Of a stretch of 64,000 nt of DNA, positions 43,096-55,800 are shown in pieces (position 1 is the first letter of the stretch; each line of letters begins with the position of its first letter). The position numbers and the translations under genes are program-made. Location: positions 44,248,081 to 44,312,080 of the forward strand of contig NC_079203.1 in the NCBI RefSeq assembly GCF_026745355.1. Reading direction: 5' to 3'. Below the pieces are notes generated by a model. The model made no database searches. It had not been told where the DNA came from and saw only the letters and a program-made list of their open reading frames with translations. The stretch comes from Beta vulgaris subsp. vulgaris. Taxonomy: Eukaryota > Streptophyta > Magnoliopsida > Caryophyllales > Amaranthaceae.

Positions 43096-43877
43096 TTTTA
43101 TATAAGCAAACAACTTTGCTAAAGCAACAAATTTAAAGTGAATAATGACAAAATTTATTGTTGGTAATAAATATACAATTAAGTAAGCTATTTGTACAAG
43201 CTATTCAATTTTATGACATAAGATTTTCAAGATTTATACATCCTATTACTTTTCTAAATCAAAATTTTTATTACACAAAACTCTACTATTCAATCATATC
43301 TCAAACCCTACAATTTTAAAAAAATTCTAGAGAAAACATCATACATCACTTTCATACTACTCTCGCAAAAAAGTAAAAAAAAAAACGCATCACTTTGAAA
43401 CATGTCACACATTTTCAATTCCATTTCTTAAGTGGAAATTAACTGTAATAAGAAATTAAAATAACTTAACTCGTCTTTCTTCTTTCTCTCTCCTCTCCTC
43501 CTGTTTTCTCTCTCCAGAATCTCTCACTCCAGAATAGCAGCAGCATCACTCGCCCTAGATTTCTCACCATTTCTAGGGTTTTTTCCGATGCTCTAATTTC
43601 ATCTCAATTTCCACCAATTTCTACCTTAATTTATCGTTTTTTCTTCTAATTCCATCGAAATTTCGTTAATTTTGATGAACAAGTTCGTGATTCAATTCGG
43701 TTCGATTTGGTTTCACTTTAATGGCGAATTTCAGCTTTTCGATGGTTCAATTTTTACTCTTCTTGCTCTTCTCAAACCCTAGATTTTTTCCTTGTCTAGC
43801 ATCTTCATCGTTAAATGGTGGTGCTGAATCTAGCTTAGTTTAATTTATTATATATATACATATATATTGCTACTGTA
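43096..43877 (+). promoter_or_regulatory. 5' flank and leader of the glycine-rich protein gene
   Basis: AT-rich to about 43460, then a pyrimidine-rich stretch (43475-43530) typical of plant 5' UTRs. Several short upstream ATGs exist, one opening a 40-codon uORF. No definite TATA box was assigned. Confidence 0.5.
43721..43843 (+). CDS. Upstream ORF resembling the main ORF's signal peptide, 40 aa
   Basis: The ATG at 43721 opens 40 codons with a stop at 43841-43843, 34 bp before the main ATG. The peptide is hydrophobic (VQFLLFLLFSNPRFFPCLAS) and ends ESSLV. The main protein begins with a similar layout: LLLLLFLLNPGFLSP, then ASLF and ESSLL. It could be a duplicated signal-peptide segment acting as a translated uORF, or a leftover alternative start. 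Expression is unproven. Confidence 0.45.
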   Translation: MANFSFSMVQFLLFLLFSNPRFFPCLASSSLNGGAESSLV

Positions 43878-46800
43878 ATGTCGAGTTTTCGTTGTTGGAT
43901 GATACTACTGTTGCTACTGTTTTTGTTAAACCCTGGATTTCTGTCTCCGGTAGTATATGCTTCTTTGTTTACGGATGATATTGATGTTGAATCGAGTTTA
44001 TTGTTATTCCATCATGATTATTCGCCACCTTCGCCGCCTCCGCCTCCGCCGCATCCCCCCACAGTATCATGTGAGGGGGATCTAGAAGGTGTTGGTACTT
44101 TGGATACTACTTGTCAGATTATATCTGATTTGAATCTTACTGAGAGTGTGTATATACAAGGGATGGGCAATTTTTTCATCCTCCCTAATGTAAAAGTGAA
44201 CTGTTCTACAGTTCCTGGGTGTGAGATTGCTATCAATATTACGGGTAATTTCAGCTTAGGGGAGAACTCTACTATTATTGCTGGTACTTTTGATTTAGCT
44301 TCCTGGAATGCAACATTTGGTGAGGGGTCAGTGATAAATACTACAGGATTAGCTGGTGATCCCCCGTCTCAGACGAGTGGCTCACCTGCTGATCTGGATG
44401 GGTCGGGTGGGGGCCATGGTGGGCGAGGTGCGGGTTGTGTGATGGATGATTCTAAGAGCCCCGAGGATGTTTGGGGTGGGGATACTTATTCTTGGTCGTC
44501 ATTGGATCAGCCTTGGAGTTACGGGAGTAAGGGAGGGACTACGAGTAAGGAAACAGATTACGGTGGGGGAGGAGGTGGGAGGATTAGGCTTCATGTGAAG
44601 GAGTATCTTGTGGTCAATGCACAGGTTTTGGCTGATGGTGGCGAGGGAGGAAACAAAGGTGGTGGCGGTTCTGGTGGGAGCATCCACATCATGGCTTACA
44701 AGATGTAAATTTTCTCAACTCTTCTTTTAAGCCATATTTCCTTTCAATCATTTTTCTTGTTAGGTTTGTGTTGTGTGATTGCTTTTGAGTACGATCCTAC
44801 GATACATTTTCCCAGTAGTTTCATCTATTTCTTGCAGATCATATTTCTTGTGTTTAGTTGGTATTGCACTTAACGTTTATATTTACCAACGAATTGATTA
44901 GGGATACTTGACGATATCCCTTTACATGTCTTCCTTTTTAGTTCTATTAGTAGCTATAATACAATAATACATACAAGTCTCATGCAACTTCAATCTCTTT
45001 ATTCTATTTTATATAGCTGCTATGTAATTGTCTATGAGGATTGTGATGTTAAAAACAAACGGTTCAATCTATTATCAGTTATGGCATTAGTTTATGTTTG
45101 ATTCAATCAGGTGAGTTGCTGTTGGCCTATATTTTTAAAGTCAAATTGGGCAGTGGTGTGTACTCCTATGAAAGATCTGCCTTTCGATTAGCAATAGTCC
45201 TGACTTACTAGTTAGTCCAAAATGTATGACTAAAATGTTAGGTATGCAGCTCTAGAATTTTCTTACTTTTATCTTAGGTGGTTCAAATTACTCTCTCAAA
45301 ATATGATGCCTAAGGCATATGTTTGTTATTTGTTAATCCTTTATGCTTTCAATTTTTGCTACTTAATAAGTTCTTATATGCAAGAGATCTTTGCTCGAAC
45401 GTGTGAGTCTAGCATATGTAGATTGTATGCAACGATGGACGATTTGGTAGGGGTAATAAATTGCGGGTGGTGGTAAAAAATTTACATGGAAGTTTGGGTA
45501 AGAAAGTCAAATGCGAATGTGAGAATGTCCATGGTTTGAAATACAAACCTCAAAGTGTGTTTTTCTTCATAAATCGCCCTTACCACTTTCTTGTCCTCAT
45601 CTTACTTGTATTAGGCAAAACGAGTTCAAATAAATTCTAATAAGTTAGTTCAAGGCTACTAAGTTTTCAGAGGTTTAGTTTAGATCATTTAAATTCAGGT
45701 GATTTAAGTTCAAATTCAATAAGTTTAGTTTATGAGTGCTAAGAAGTTAAGACAAGGGGAATCAAGTGAAGGAGAATACACTCCGCCAACACTGTCCTTT
45801 GAAGTAGTGATAGATGGTAATGGAAAGTGAGATATTTGGGTTGACAGGCATTACCATAGACGTTGGCATGTGAATTTCCTTACAAGATAAAACACTAATT
45901 AATTTCCGTTACTGCCTTTTATCACCAGTTGTCAAATGGGCCTTAAGGTGGGATGAAGAATTACAAATAAGTCCTGCATGAATAGTCAAAGGAGATGTTC
46001 AGGGAACTATGACAGCACTAGTTCATTTGTGATTGTCTTTGCTTGGGAACCCTATCCGGTTAAACTTGCTCTTACCTTTTCTCTGGCCACACAATTTGTT
46101 AAGAAATCTATCAAATCAGGAGCGTTTTTCTGTTTGTGTATAGGTATAATGAACTTAATTTATTGCTAAAGGTATTTTGAGTGCAACCTTACAAGGATGT
46201 CTGGTGTTGTTCAATTATTGTTATAAGCATTCAAGAACATTAAACACCTTGAGCCGAATCACACTAGTCACATGCAAGAAAGGCTAGACTTTGGTGAGGA
46301 CACATTTGAAAGAAGATAAGTTGAGTTGTACACAAGATGTTAAGGAAGATGATTAGGGGATATTAAAACAGAGATTGTGAGTTGGGAAACATTTATGCTA
46401 GGGAATTGTCAAGTAATAAATTAATGCTTGAGTGCCAATCAATCATACTCCAAGGAACTTGCTGCTCTGCACTTATAAGTCTACCAGGTCATGAGAAAGT
46501 CAATGCTAATTATATAATTTAGGAGTTTCAAACTTCTAAGGAGTTATAACTTCTAAATCTAGGTATTACGCTTGATGATTATCTGCTATGATAGTTCTGA
46601 ACTAGATGATTGCTTTAGACAAGTGAATGAGTTTGATATTGGTGGAATCTATGGTGCAGTGAGATGATTTAGAGATAGAATTAAGGCAAATGTACAAGGA
46701 CCTTAAATGATCTTATTGTTGTGGTTCTGGGTTTGTCCATGTTGACTTGCGCCAAATGACAAATTATGATTTGGATTTCTTCTATTGATCTCTTTTGTGT

Positions 46801-49800
46801 TTAAAGTGTTAAATACTATTGGTTTCTTATTAAGATATTTTCTTCATAGAGTTTAGATCGCAATGTTGAAGGCTAGGTGTAGAACTTGTGATCTTTTTAC
46901 CAAATTGGCTTAAGGTTGATTCTTGTCCAATATGCCCAAATTTTCCTTTCAACAAGAAGGCTTGATTAATTTATGCAAATAATTCATTGCTCTTGAGTCT
47001 TGAACGTTCAAACGCTATAAAAGTTAAGCCTTAGATGCATCTTGTAATAATAGAAGATTTAATATTTAAGTTACTTAGCCACGTGACAAAATCATGTATA
47101 TAAGAGATGGAGAAGAAAATGAGACGATCAAAGTTTCTACTTTTTATTCATCTTAAGTACTTAGCATTTGATACTGACTCTTGATCAAGGGTAGGAATCT
47201 GTACTTTTTTTTTTTTGCAAGAGGGTAGGAATTTGTACTTAGCACTTTAGTTTTCATCCAACTTCTATTATTTGGATCCACATATTTGTATAATAAAAGG
47301 ACAATATAAAAAGGGGGAATTTGAAGAGAAAGATATGCGATATATGCTCAAGAATGGGCGTAGTGATAATTATTTCAATGAGATTTTGCTAACAAGTTAA
47401 GTTACAATGTGTGGTTGTGTCTTTGTAATGTGAAAGGACATGTAAGTCATTTAAGGAGCATTCTCTTTACCTGAAAAAAATTAAGTTTGAAGAAAAATAT
47501 GGTGGGAAGTTCCAATAATTTCAGATTAGTTCAGGTAAGTTCCAATATGTCAAGAGATGTGTTCCAATAAGTTTGCATAAGTTTAAATAATTCAGGTAAG
47601 CTCTGTTTGGCAAAATGCGTACCCGCGTTTCCATGCTTAAGCAACATGTTCATCCATAAAAAATAAATGCCGAATTTGGTGTATAGATTTGTAGATACAT
47701 ATTGGAAGCTGTACATCTTTCTAGACATTTAATAGGGTATGAATTAAAAGAATCTATGTGTCGGTTTTATTGATATAGAAAAGGATATGGTTGCTTACCA
47801 AGTGAATTGCATAGTTAGAGGGTAAGACTGTTTTGAGAATGTTAAGCAAATGTGCATTTACATTTCATGTCGATTTTTCTGAAGGATTAGCTTTTAACCC
47901 CTTTCTTTTGGTCATCGTCGTGAATGAGCTCACAAAAAATACTTCTAGGGGACAATTTTGCACCAATAACATGGCAATCCTTCTTAATAGCAAAGTTAGA
48001 TAAGAAAAAAGGTGTCAGTAGATGAGCTGTAAGAGATGCAAACTGTTTTGGTTTCTAAGCTGATAAGAACTGTTTTTTCCTATATTGAAGTTAGTGTTTC
48101 ACATATGTGGGCCCAAGTGCTCCAAATAATGGGGAGATCAATGACGAAATTGTGCTTTGTGTCAGTGTGGGGTGTTTAAATAGACATGCGGCAAACAGTG
48201 GTGCTAAAAGTCATGAGTGAGTCTCTGAGTCCATTGTGTAATTATTAGGCTGGCTATCCCCTGTGGGGATAAGTGTTGACTACGATATTGTTCCTCCAAG
48301 TCAAATCTTTATTGCTTGTGTTTGGCAATTAGCGGATTGCAAGAGAGGTCTGTATCCTATTAGTTTCTAGAAGTTCAGAATTTAGAAAATTTGAGATTTA
48401 AATGACTAATTTTATCCAATAGTTGCCTGCTTCAATTTTCTTATTCAATATTTGTCAAAATATGTCCTTATATGTCATTTTTAGGCCATCAAATAAACAA
48501 CTATTAGTTATCTTTTGAGTCTTACCAAATTTTATCACGAAAATTATGGGTTGAAAATCAGCTAGTAGAATCACCTCAAGAGCTAAGAACAATCCGCTAA
48601 TTAGCTTATGGGTATGGTGGAGAAGCATATGCTTGTTAAGTGTGCAACCGCACCGGAAGAGATAAAATTAGAAATGCTACACAGGCAGTAAGAGACGATT
48701 TAGGGGTGGCTTTTATTGAGGATTGAATGTAAAGGAATGTTAAGATGTAGAAGCATGTTAGGAGATGGCATATGAACACGTGAGGAGAAGCGCGAAAATC
48801 ATTATGAGGGATGTAATAGGATCGAGGTGTAGTCAGGAGTCAAGACCTAAACAACTACGGAATGCAAGTCTAGGAAACCATGGTGTGTTGGCAGGTTAGA
48901 AGTCTTATAGCCAATGGCAAAGACAGAGTTAGGTGATATGCAAGATTTTTTCTCTCCCTTTTCCTCTCTCGATGCATCTTTTTCCCATGCATCTTTTGCG
49001 TGTCATGTTACCCAAAATGGTATGGAGTTAGAAGTCTCTTTTGCTTTACCCTTACTATTTGTTTTCAATTTTATTCTTTTCATTTCCCCAACCAAGCTAA
49101 GTTGCCTGTATCTTTGATATTATTGCTGATTATTTTATGTATTAACACAATGACTACTGCTACTGTCATTATACTAATGCTTTATTAAAAATATTGACCG
49201 TTATCTATTTTTATTAATACCATTTTTCATGTTTTGCCTTGCTTATCTCCGAAAGAGAAAGAAAAGCTGTTCAGTTCATACCTAATATTTCTTGTGGGAC
49301 TTTCGGTAACAACTTGTCAAATAGTCTTTGATGACTTGTAAGGCTTAGGCTGTATTTGTTTAGACCTTCCTAGACCCTACCTCAGTTTTAAGATAACTAT
49401 TGATAGAAATGGAAAGAGATGGAATTGAGGTTCCTTTGCTAAAATTAAATTGTAATTTCGTATTTTTATAAGCAAAGGTGATACACGTACCCCAGGCTTC
49501 CTGCACTGCTCAGATTGACAGTCTCCCCTCCAGTCCCAAGAAATAGATGGAATAAGGAAAACTACTCAGCATATGATTTGTGGTTCAGAATCCGTTTCTA
49601 ACATTAAGATTTATATGGATTGGTGTGTTGTATTTACTCATGCCTTTGGTTTTCTTCTCTTTCTTGTGATTGTTGGTGAAGCTGACCTAACATTGAAATC
49701 ATAATTAACCTACAAGAGATATGTGGTTATCTGTGATGGAACTCATTTCTGGTTGTTGGATGGTACCAAATTTTGATTATAAGTAATATCAGGTGATGGT

Positions 49801-52800
49801 CCATATCGATCTCTTTTTGTGGTTTATGCATAAAGTTAGACATGGGTGGCACATGGTTGTCGTCCCCTTATTGGATTTCCTCTCATTTCTTCTATTCTGG
49901 TGGCTAGGAGTTATATTAATGTTAGTTATGTGCTTTCTGTATTGAAGTTGTATTATGTTGATTTGCAAATGTGTAATTTGTGGGGGTGCTTTTGCTGATA
50001 AGCAGGTCAGGAGATGGTATGGTAAGTGCATGTGGGGGTAATGGTTTTGGTGGTGGAGGCGGTGGGAGAGTTTCCATTGATGTTTTCAGTTGGCATGATG
50101 AGCCAAAAAGTTTTTCTCATGGTGAGAAGATCTGATACTTCCTTATCTCTATTTAACTCTTGTTTCATAGCAATTCATTTCCATCGTGTTGATTGATATC
50201 TTTTTTTGTTTCAGATCTTTATTAATTTTTTAAGTTCTAATCTATTCCCTGCTGAGGCTTTAGATCTATGTACCTTTTGTGCTTGCTGTTGCAATAGCTG
50301 TTTCAGTTAATCTTTACCTGCAAAATAGTAGCTGCTTCACATTAATTTAAGTTAAGGAATTGAGAATCCGGATTTGGAATTTTCTACCTGATTTAGAAAT
50401 TGATGCACATGAGGCTCTGTGTTCTTGAACTCCCTTTTTCTTTTCTGTTCATGTGTGTTTGCTGGAAGACTGTAGTTGGAAGAAGATTTTTGCAAGGCAG
50501 GTTTAATCCCACTAAAACCCTCACAAAATGGGGTGTGAAATCAGTAAATTTGCTAAATTCTTGGTATATTCCAAGAGATAAGAAGACATTTGAACCCCTT
50601 TAAAGAAAAGGCAAAGGTAGAATTAGAGTATATAGCTTTCATATCATTAAATGAAATTAAGTCACCAATTCATCATCCTATTCCTATATGAAGCTCAGAT
50701 AATATCCTTGTAAACCTCCAGATTCTAACTACATATTCAAACAAAATTGCAAAGTCTGTGGCTTTCCTATCATTATCCCAAAGTAATTTGTCCTGAAACA
50801 AATATCATTATCCTTATTCTTGTGCCAACAAACTCTAACAAGACAAGACTACACATTACAAGAAACTGACTCGATAGAGAAGAAGAGCAAAATAAACAAA
50901 TCTTACCACCCTAAATTTATGCTTTCTGGTTGTACTGCAAAGATTTTCTTTTATAACATGAAGGTCACCTTTTATGTTCTTTCTGATGATATCTGTCATG
51001 CAAATGATTATTGAAAGTTGAAGTATTGATGCCTATGTTATTATTGCATGCAGGTGGAATTAGTTACGGATGCTCAGACAATGCAGGTGCTGCTGGGACT
51101 CTTTATGATGCCGTTCCTCGCAGCCTTATTATTAGTAATCACAATCGTTCTACACAAACAAACACCTTGCTAATGGATTTTCCTAATCAGCCTCTTTGGA
51201 CCAATGTTTATGTGCGAAACCGTGCGAAGGCATCAGTTCCATTGCTTTGGAGTCGGGTGCAGGTCAGTTAGGTTTCTGGAAGTCTGAAGCACTAGTGTTT
51301 CAGATCTCCACCCTGGTCAATTTATTTATTCTAGTAACACCCCTATATACAGTTTTATAGATAGTAAAAAGAATGAATGAGAAGATAAAAGATGAACTAG
51401 GTGAACGTGAATCATGTTTGATAAATATAATGCTGTTAGTAGGATTGTTTCTTACTCAGTGTTTTCACTCCTGCTTTTGATTTCCACTTTTGGGGGATGA
51501 AGCAGTTTTCTCCAACCTGATCATGCTTTTTTTATGTAACAAAAGCTCTCGTTTGTTACCTCAGCCCTTAGATACATGTCATAGGGTCTTTCTCTTAGAT
51601 TTCTGCTTGTGGTGTTAATGTGTGAAGAAATTTCATGTTATACTTTGTAGGTTCAAGGCCAAATTAAACTTGAGGCTGGTGGAGAATTGAGCTTTGGGCT
51701 GGCACATTTCGCTACGTCAGAGTTTGAACTATTGGCTGAGGAATTGTTGATGAGTGATTCTGTGATCAAGGTATTTGTTATTTCAGACTTTCTGGTTTCA
51801 TCAAGGAGTTGATTCATTTAATGAAATGTCAAGTTATAAACATCGTGTCAAATTTATTGCCCAATCTAATAGCTGTTTCTTATGCTTTCTTAAGAGAAGC
51901 GTCAAACAGTACTCTTCAACAAGTCCAGAATGAACTTCTTTAGCTAGCTTTAGAAAATGGGTAATCTGATATAGCAAGTTTCTAAGTGCTTTCCATTGTG
52001 GTACACGGGTTGGTAGCTCATGCATGATAGAAAGAGGCTGTAATTTATAACCTTGTAGGGTAAAGTGACACGGTTTTTAGTTATATGAAGGCATGGACCT
52101 AGATGGTCAAACTCCTTGTCTTTTTGGATTGGGATTTGGGTTATTCGATGCGTGCTATACTAGATATTTTACCTATGTAGCTTGGAGACAGAAGATGGAA
52201 ATGTGTAATCTTTTGAAACACTGTTTTCATACGATTAGCAAACTTTGGAATGCAAAATGTAGAGGATTAAATAACTATTGTTGCATAGAAATCTGTTGTA
52301 GTTTTGTTTATTACCGACAAAAGATGTATATAATTGGGCATAGACTATAGAGTTAGCTAAGAGATTTTTAGTTGGGAAAATATCATTTGTGACTGAAGAT
52401 CATTGAGGCAGGAAACTCGCTGGTTTTTCAAAGAAATTTTTGTCCTCTCAAGTTTTGGAAATGGGAAACATGATCTTCATGAGAGTTTCCATGCTTTATA
52501 GATTTTAGATTTTTTTAGTGTTTATTGATTTACACATTCTTACTTCCACTTCTGTAGTTCTGTAAGTAAGGTTTTCTTTTTCCATAATGCAAAGCGATGG
52601 CCTTCGGGTTTATTTTTACCAAGAGAGTCGATTCTCTGGTTGCTTCTTATCGTATTATGTCTTTTCCTAGATGGTAGTTTAAATTCTTGCTACTTTTATG
52701 ACCTCTCACTAGTTTTTTTAGGCTTCGTAACTTGGTTATTCAATTTTGCAAACGATTACTAGGTGAATGATCCATATTGATGTTGGATTTCCTTTTCCTA

Positions 52801-55800
52801 GAGTATAGATTTATGAATAGTTTGATGTCTCTGGCTTTTGAGTTCACTAATTATTGGCTGTGTCCTTTACGTGGTAGAGTGAATAACTTATTATTGTATT
52901 CTCGTTCATCTAATTTTCCTTTTGAATCATGTCATATGTTAATTGCATTTTGCTTGATGCTTAATTATGTACAGGTGTATGGCGCACTTCGTATGTCTGT
53001 GAAAATGTTTTTGATGTGGAATTCTCAATTACTAGTAGATGGTGGCGGAGATATCACAGTTGCGACATCCTTGCTGGAGGCCAGTAATCTACTGGTTCTA
53101 AGGGTATACTCTTGGCATGTTTTTTTTTTCCTGGTATTTGTCAATATTTATTCATTTATTGCATTTTTTACCCTTATTGATTTGCCAGGAATCATCCTCC
53201 ATACACTCTAATGCGAACTTGGGAGTTCACGGACAAGGTCTGTTGAATTTGACAGGTCCTGGTGATGTGATTGAGGCACAGCGTCTGGTGCTTTCTTTAT
53301 TTTATGGCATCCATGTAAGTGACAAGTTCCCCCAACGCGACCCTTCTATACCTTTAGGTGCATTTCTTAAAAGTCACTCCTTTTAAAACACTCATGCTGG
53401 GGAGTAGTCTAAGTTAGCATACATCTCTTGAAAGGTGTATAGTTGCTTCAAAAACATATATTTCTGTTGAAGTTTCGCATTATTGGTCAAGCTTTATGAT
53501 TTACTTTTTGTAACCTTCTCCTGTGTTATCGGGACGAACCGGAATACAGATCCATTTGAACTTGGATATGAATATGGGTCTGATTCTTCCCTTCACTTGG
53601 TGATCTGGCTCAGCAAACTGTCCATATTCAATGGGTTACACTCTAATAGCATGAAAGGCACCAAAATTAAGGAACTTATTAGATCTTGGGTTTGTGGGGT
53701 GCATTCACAACGTGTCATTTGAATGCAAGATCTACTAGTTTAATTTTTCTTTGAGGGATTTTGGTTAGAGGATATAGCATTTTGGAAGGTGTATTTCCTG
53801 TCGTTGTCTGGGGTAAATTTCTGTTGCTGCAGTTTTCCCTGTTAACAGTTGCTGCAAGTTTGCTGTCTCTGTTTCTGTGGGTTGATGTCTTAGCTGGCTT
53901 TTGGTTTTGGGGGGCGGGAATTTGTCTTGTAGGTGTCATCTCTGAAATATTTCAAAGTTGTTGAATTTGCAAATGATAACGGTAGGCAAATTTGTCTGTT
54001 ATTGTGCTTTTATAAATCTTGCAGCTTTAAAGGAACAGAGAAATTTGTGTTGTTTGCTGCTAGAGAGGAGTTCTGTTGAAATATTTATTGGTCTTCATCT
54101 TTTTTGCACTTAACAATACCATTGAAGAAATGCCACCTTTTAGCAAATTTTTCTGTACCTTAGGCTTATGGTCCATTGATATGTTAGATTTTATTTTGTT
54201 GTGCAATGAGTACTATCTCATTTATGGGGTTCTCGCTTTTTTTCATTTTGTAGATCGGGCCAGGATCAATTTTGCGTGGTCCATTGAAGAATGCAAAGAA
54301 AGATGACATGTATGTTTTGGTGAACATTATTGTTTCTGTTTAACATGTTACCGCATTATTATGGCATCAAAGAGGTTTATTCTTTTTGTCTTGCAGGACG
54401 CCGAGGCTTTATTGTCATCGCAATGACTGTCCTATGGAATTGCTGCATCCCCCTGAAGATTGCAATGTCAATTCATCGTTGTCCTTCACTCTCCAGGTCT
54501 GTTTTTTAAATGTAACCTATTGATAAGTACCAGAAATAATTAAATGTTTATTCTAACTCACTCTGAGGAGTTTTGACAGGTATGCAGAGTTGAAGACGTA
54601 AATGTTGAAGGCACAATTCAAGGATCAGTTATTCATTTTCATAGAGCCAGGACTATAGATGTAGGCGCATCTGGAATGATAAGTGCATCTGGCTTGGGTA
54701 CGCATTTTTTTAATTTTTTTGGCTAGCTCAGATGTTACATTTATTTGTATCTGGCTGATAGTACCTTATAGAGATTAGAGATGGAGACGAGATCAACAAG
54801 CTATCGCCTTTAGTTGTATCTCTCGTTCCAGAATTTGTGGGTTCTTTGCTCACTCTATGGGAGGCTTTATCCTTTAAGCCTTATACCCCCCCTTTCCAGA
54901 AGTTTTGTATCATCCCTTCCCTGTATTTTGTTCTTGTCTATGCTGTAATGGGAGAATGTGTCATATACCCAGTCAAGTTTTATGTTTATTTTGCGTGATT
55001 TTTTTTTTCTGTAATTGTACAGGGTGCACAGGTGGAATTGGCCGGGGAAAGGTTCTTGGTGATGGGCTAAGTGGTGGTGGTGGTCATGGTGGCAATGGCG
55101 GGGTTGGATGTCATGGTGGTACTTGTGTTGAGGGTGGGACATCATATGGAAGCACTTATTTACCATGTGAACTTGGCAGTGGAAGCGGAAATGAGAGCTT
55201 AACTGGTTCGACTGCTGGTGGTGGTATTGTTGGTAAGTCGTACAAGCTCAGGGAAAAGCTTCTGACTTGCTTGATTCATTACCTAGAGCTTTTCTCCCCA
55301 GCTAGGGGCAACCAAAGCCTAATGCAACTGTTATCTTTACTTCTGTAATATTATCTTAGCATTGCACCAATTGTTTTGTTGTTGCTTGATATAAATTGAC
55401 ATCATCCTTCTAAATTCATATGATATGAACTTCCAATTGAGTTTAAAGCAAGTTGTATTTGTTTCCTCACTCTTTGAGTGGCATGGAAGATGGCTTATAG
55501 CTGAATGTCATTGCTATCTATGTACTTCTCGAAAATTCTCTTTAATCCAATTGTCCTTGTGTTGTAGTTATGGGTTCCATGGAGCATCCATTGTCAAGCC
55601 TTTCTGTTGAGGGCTCACTGAAAGCTGATGGAGGAAGCTATCAAGATGGCAGTAGCAAAGATTACACTGTTTTTGACAGCCTTGGTGGAGGCCTTGGAGG
55701 TGGATCTGGTGGCACTGTTCTTTTATTCTTGAGGACATTGACTATTGGCGATAATGCCACCCTTTCTAGTGTAGGTGGCGGTGGTGGTCCACTGGGTGGT

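Noticed and set aside
52777..53211. A separate membrane protein gene of 144 codons
   Set aside because: The frame is intron 4 plus exon 5 of the glycine-rich protein gene read through the splice sites.
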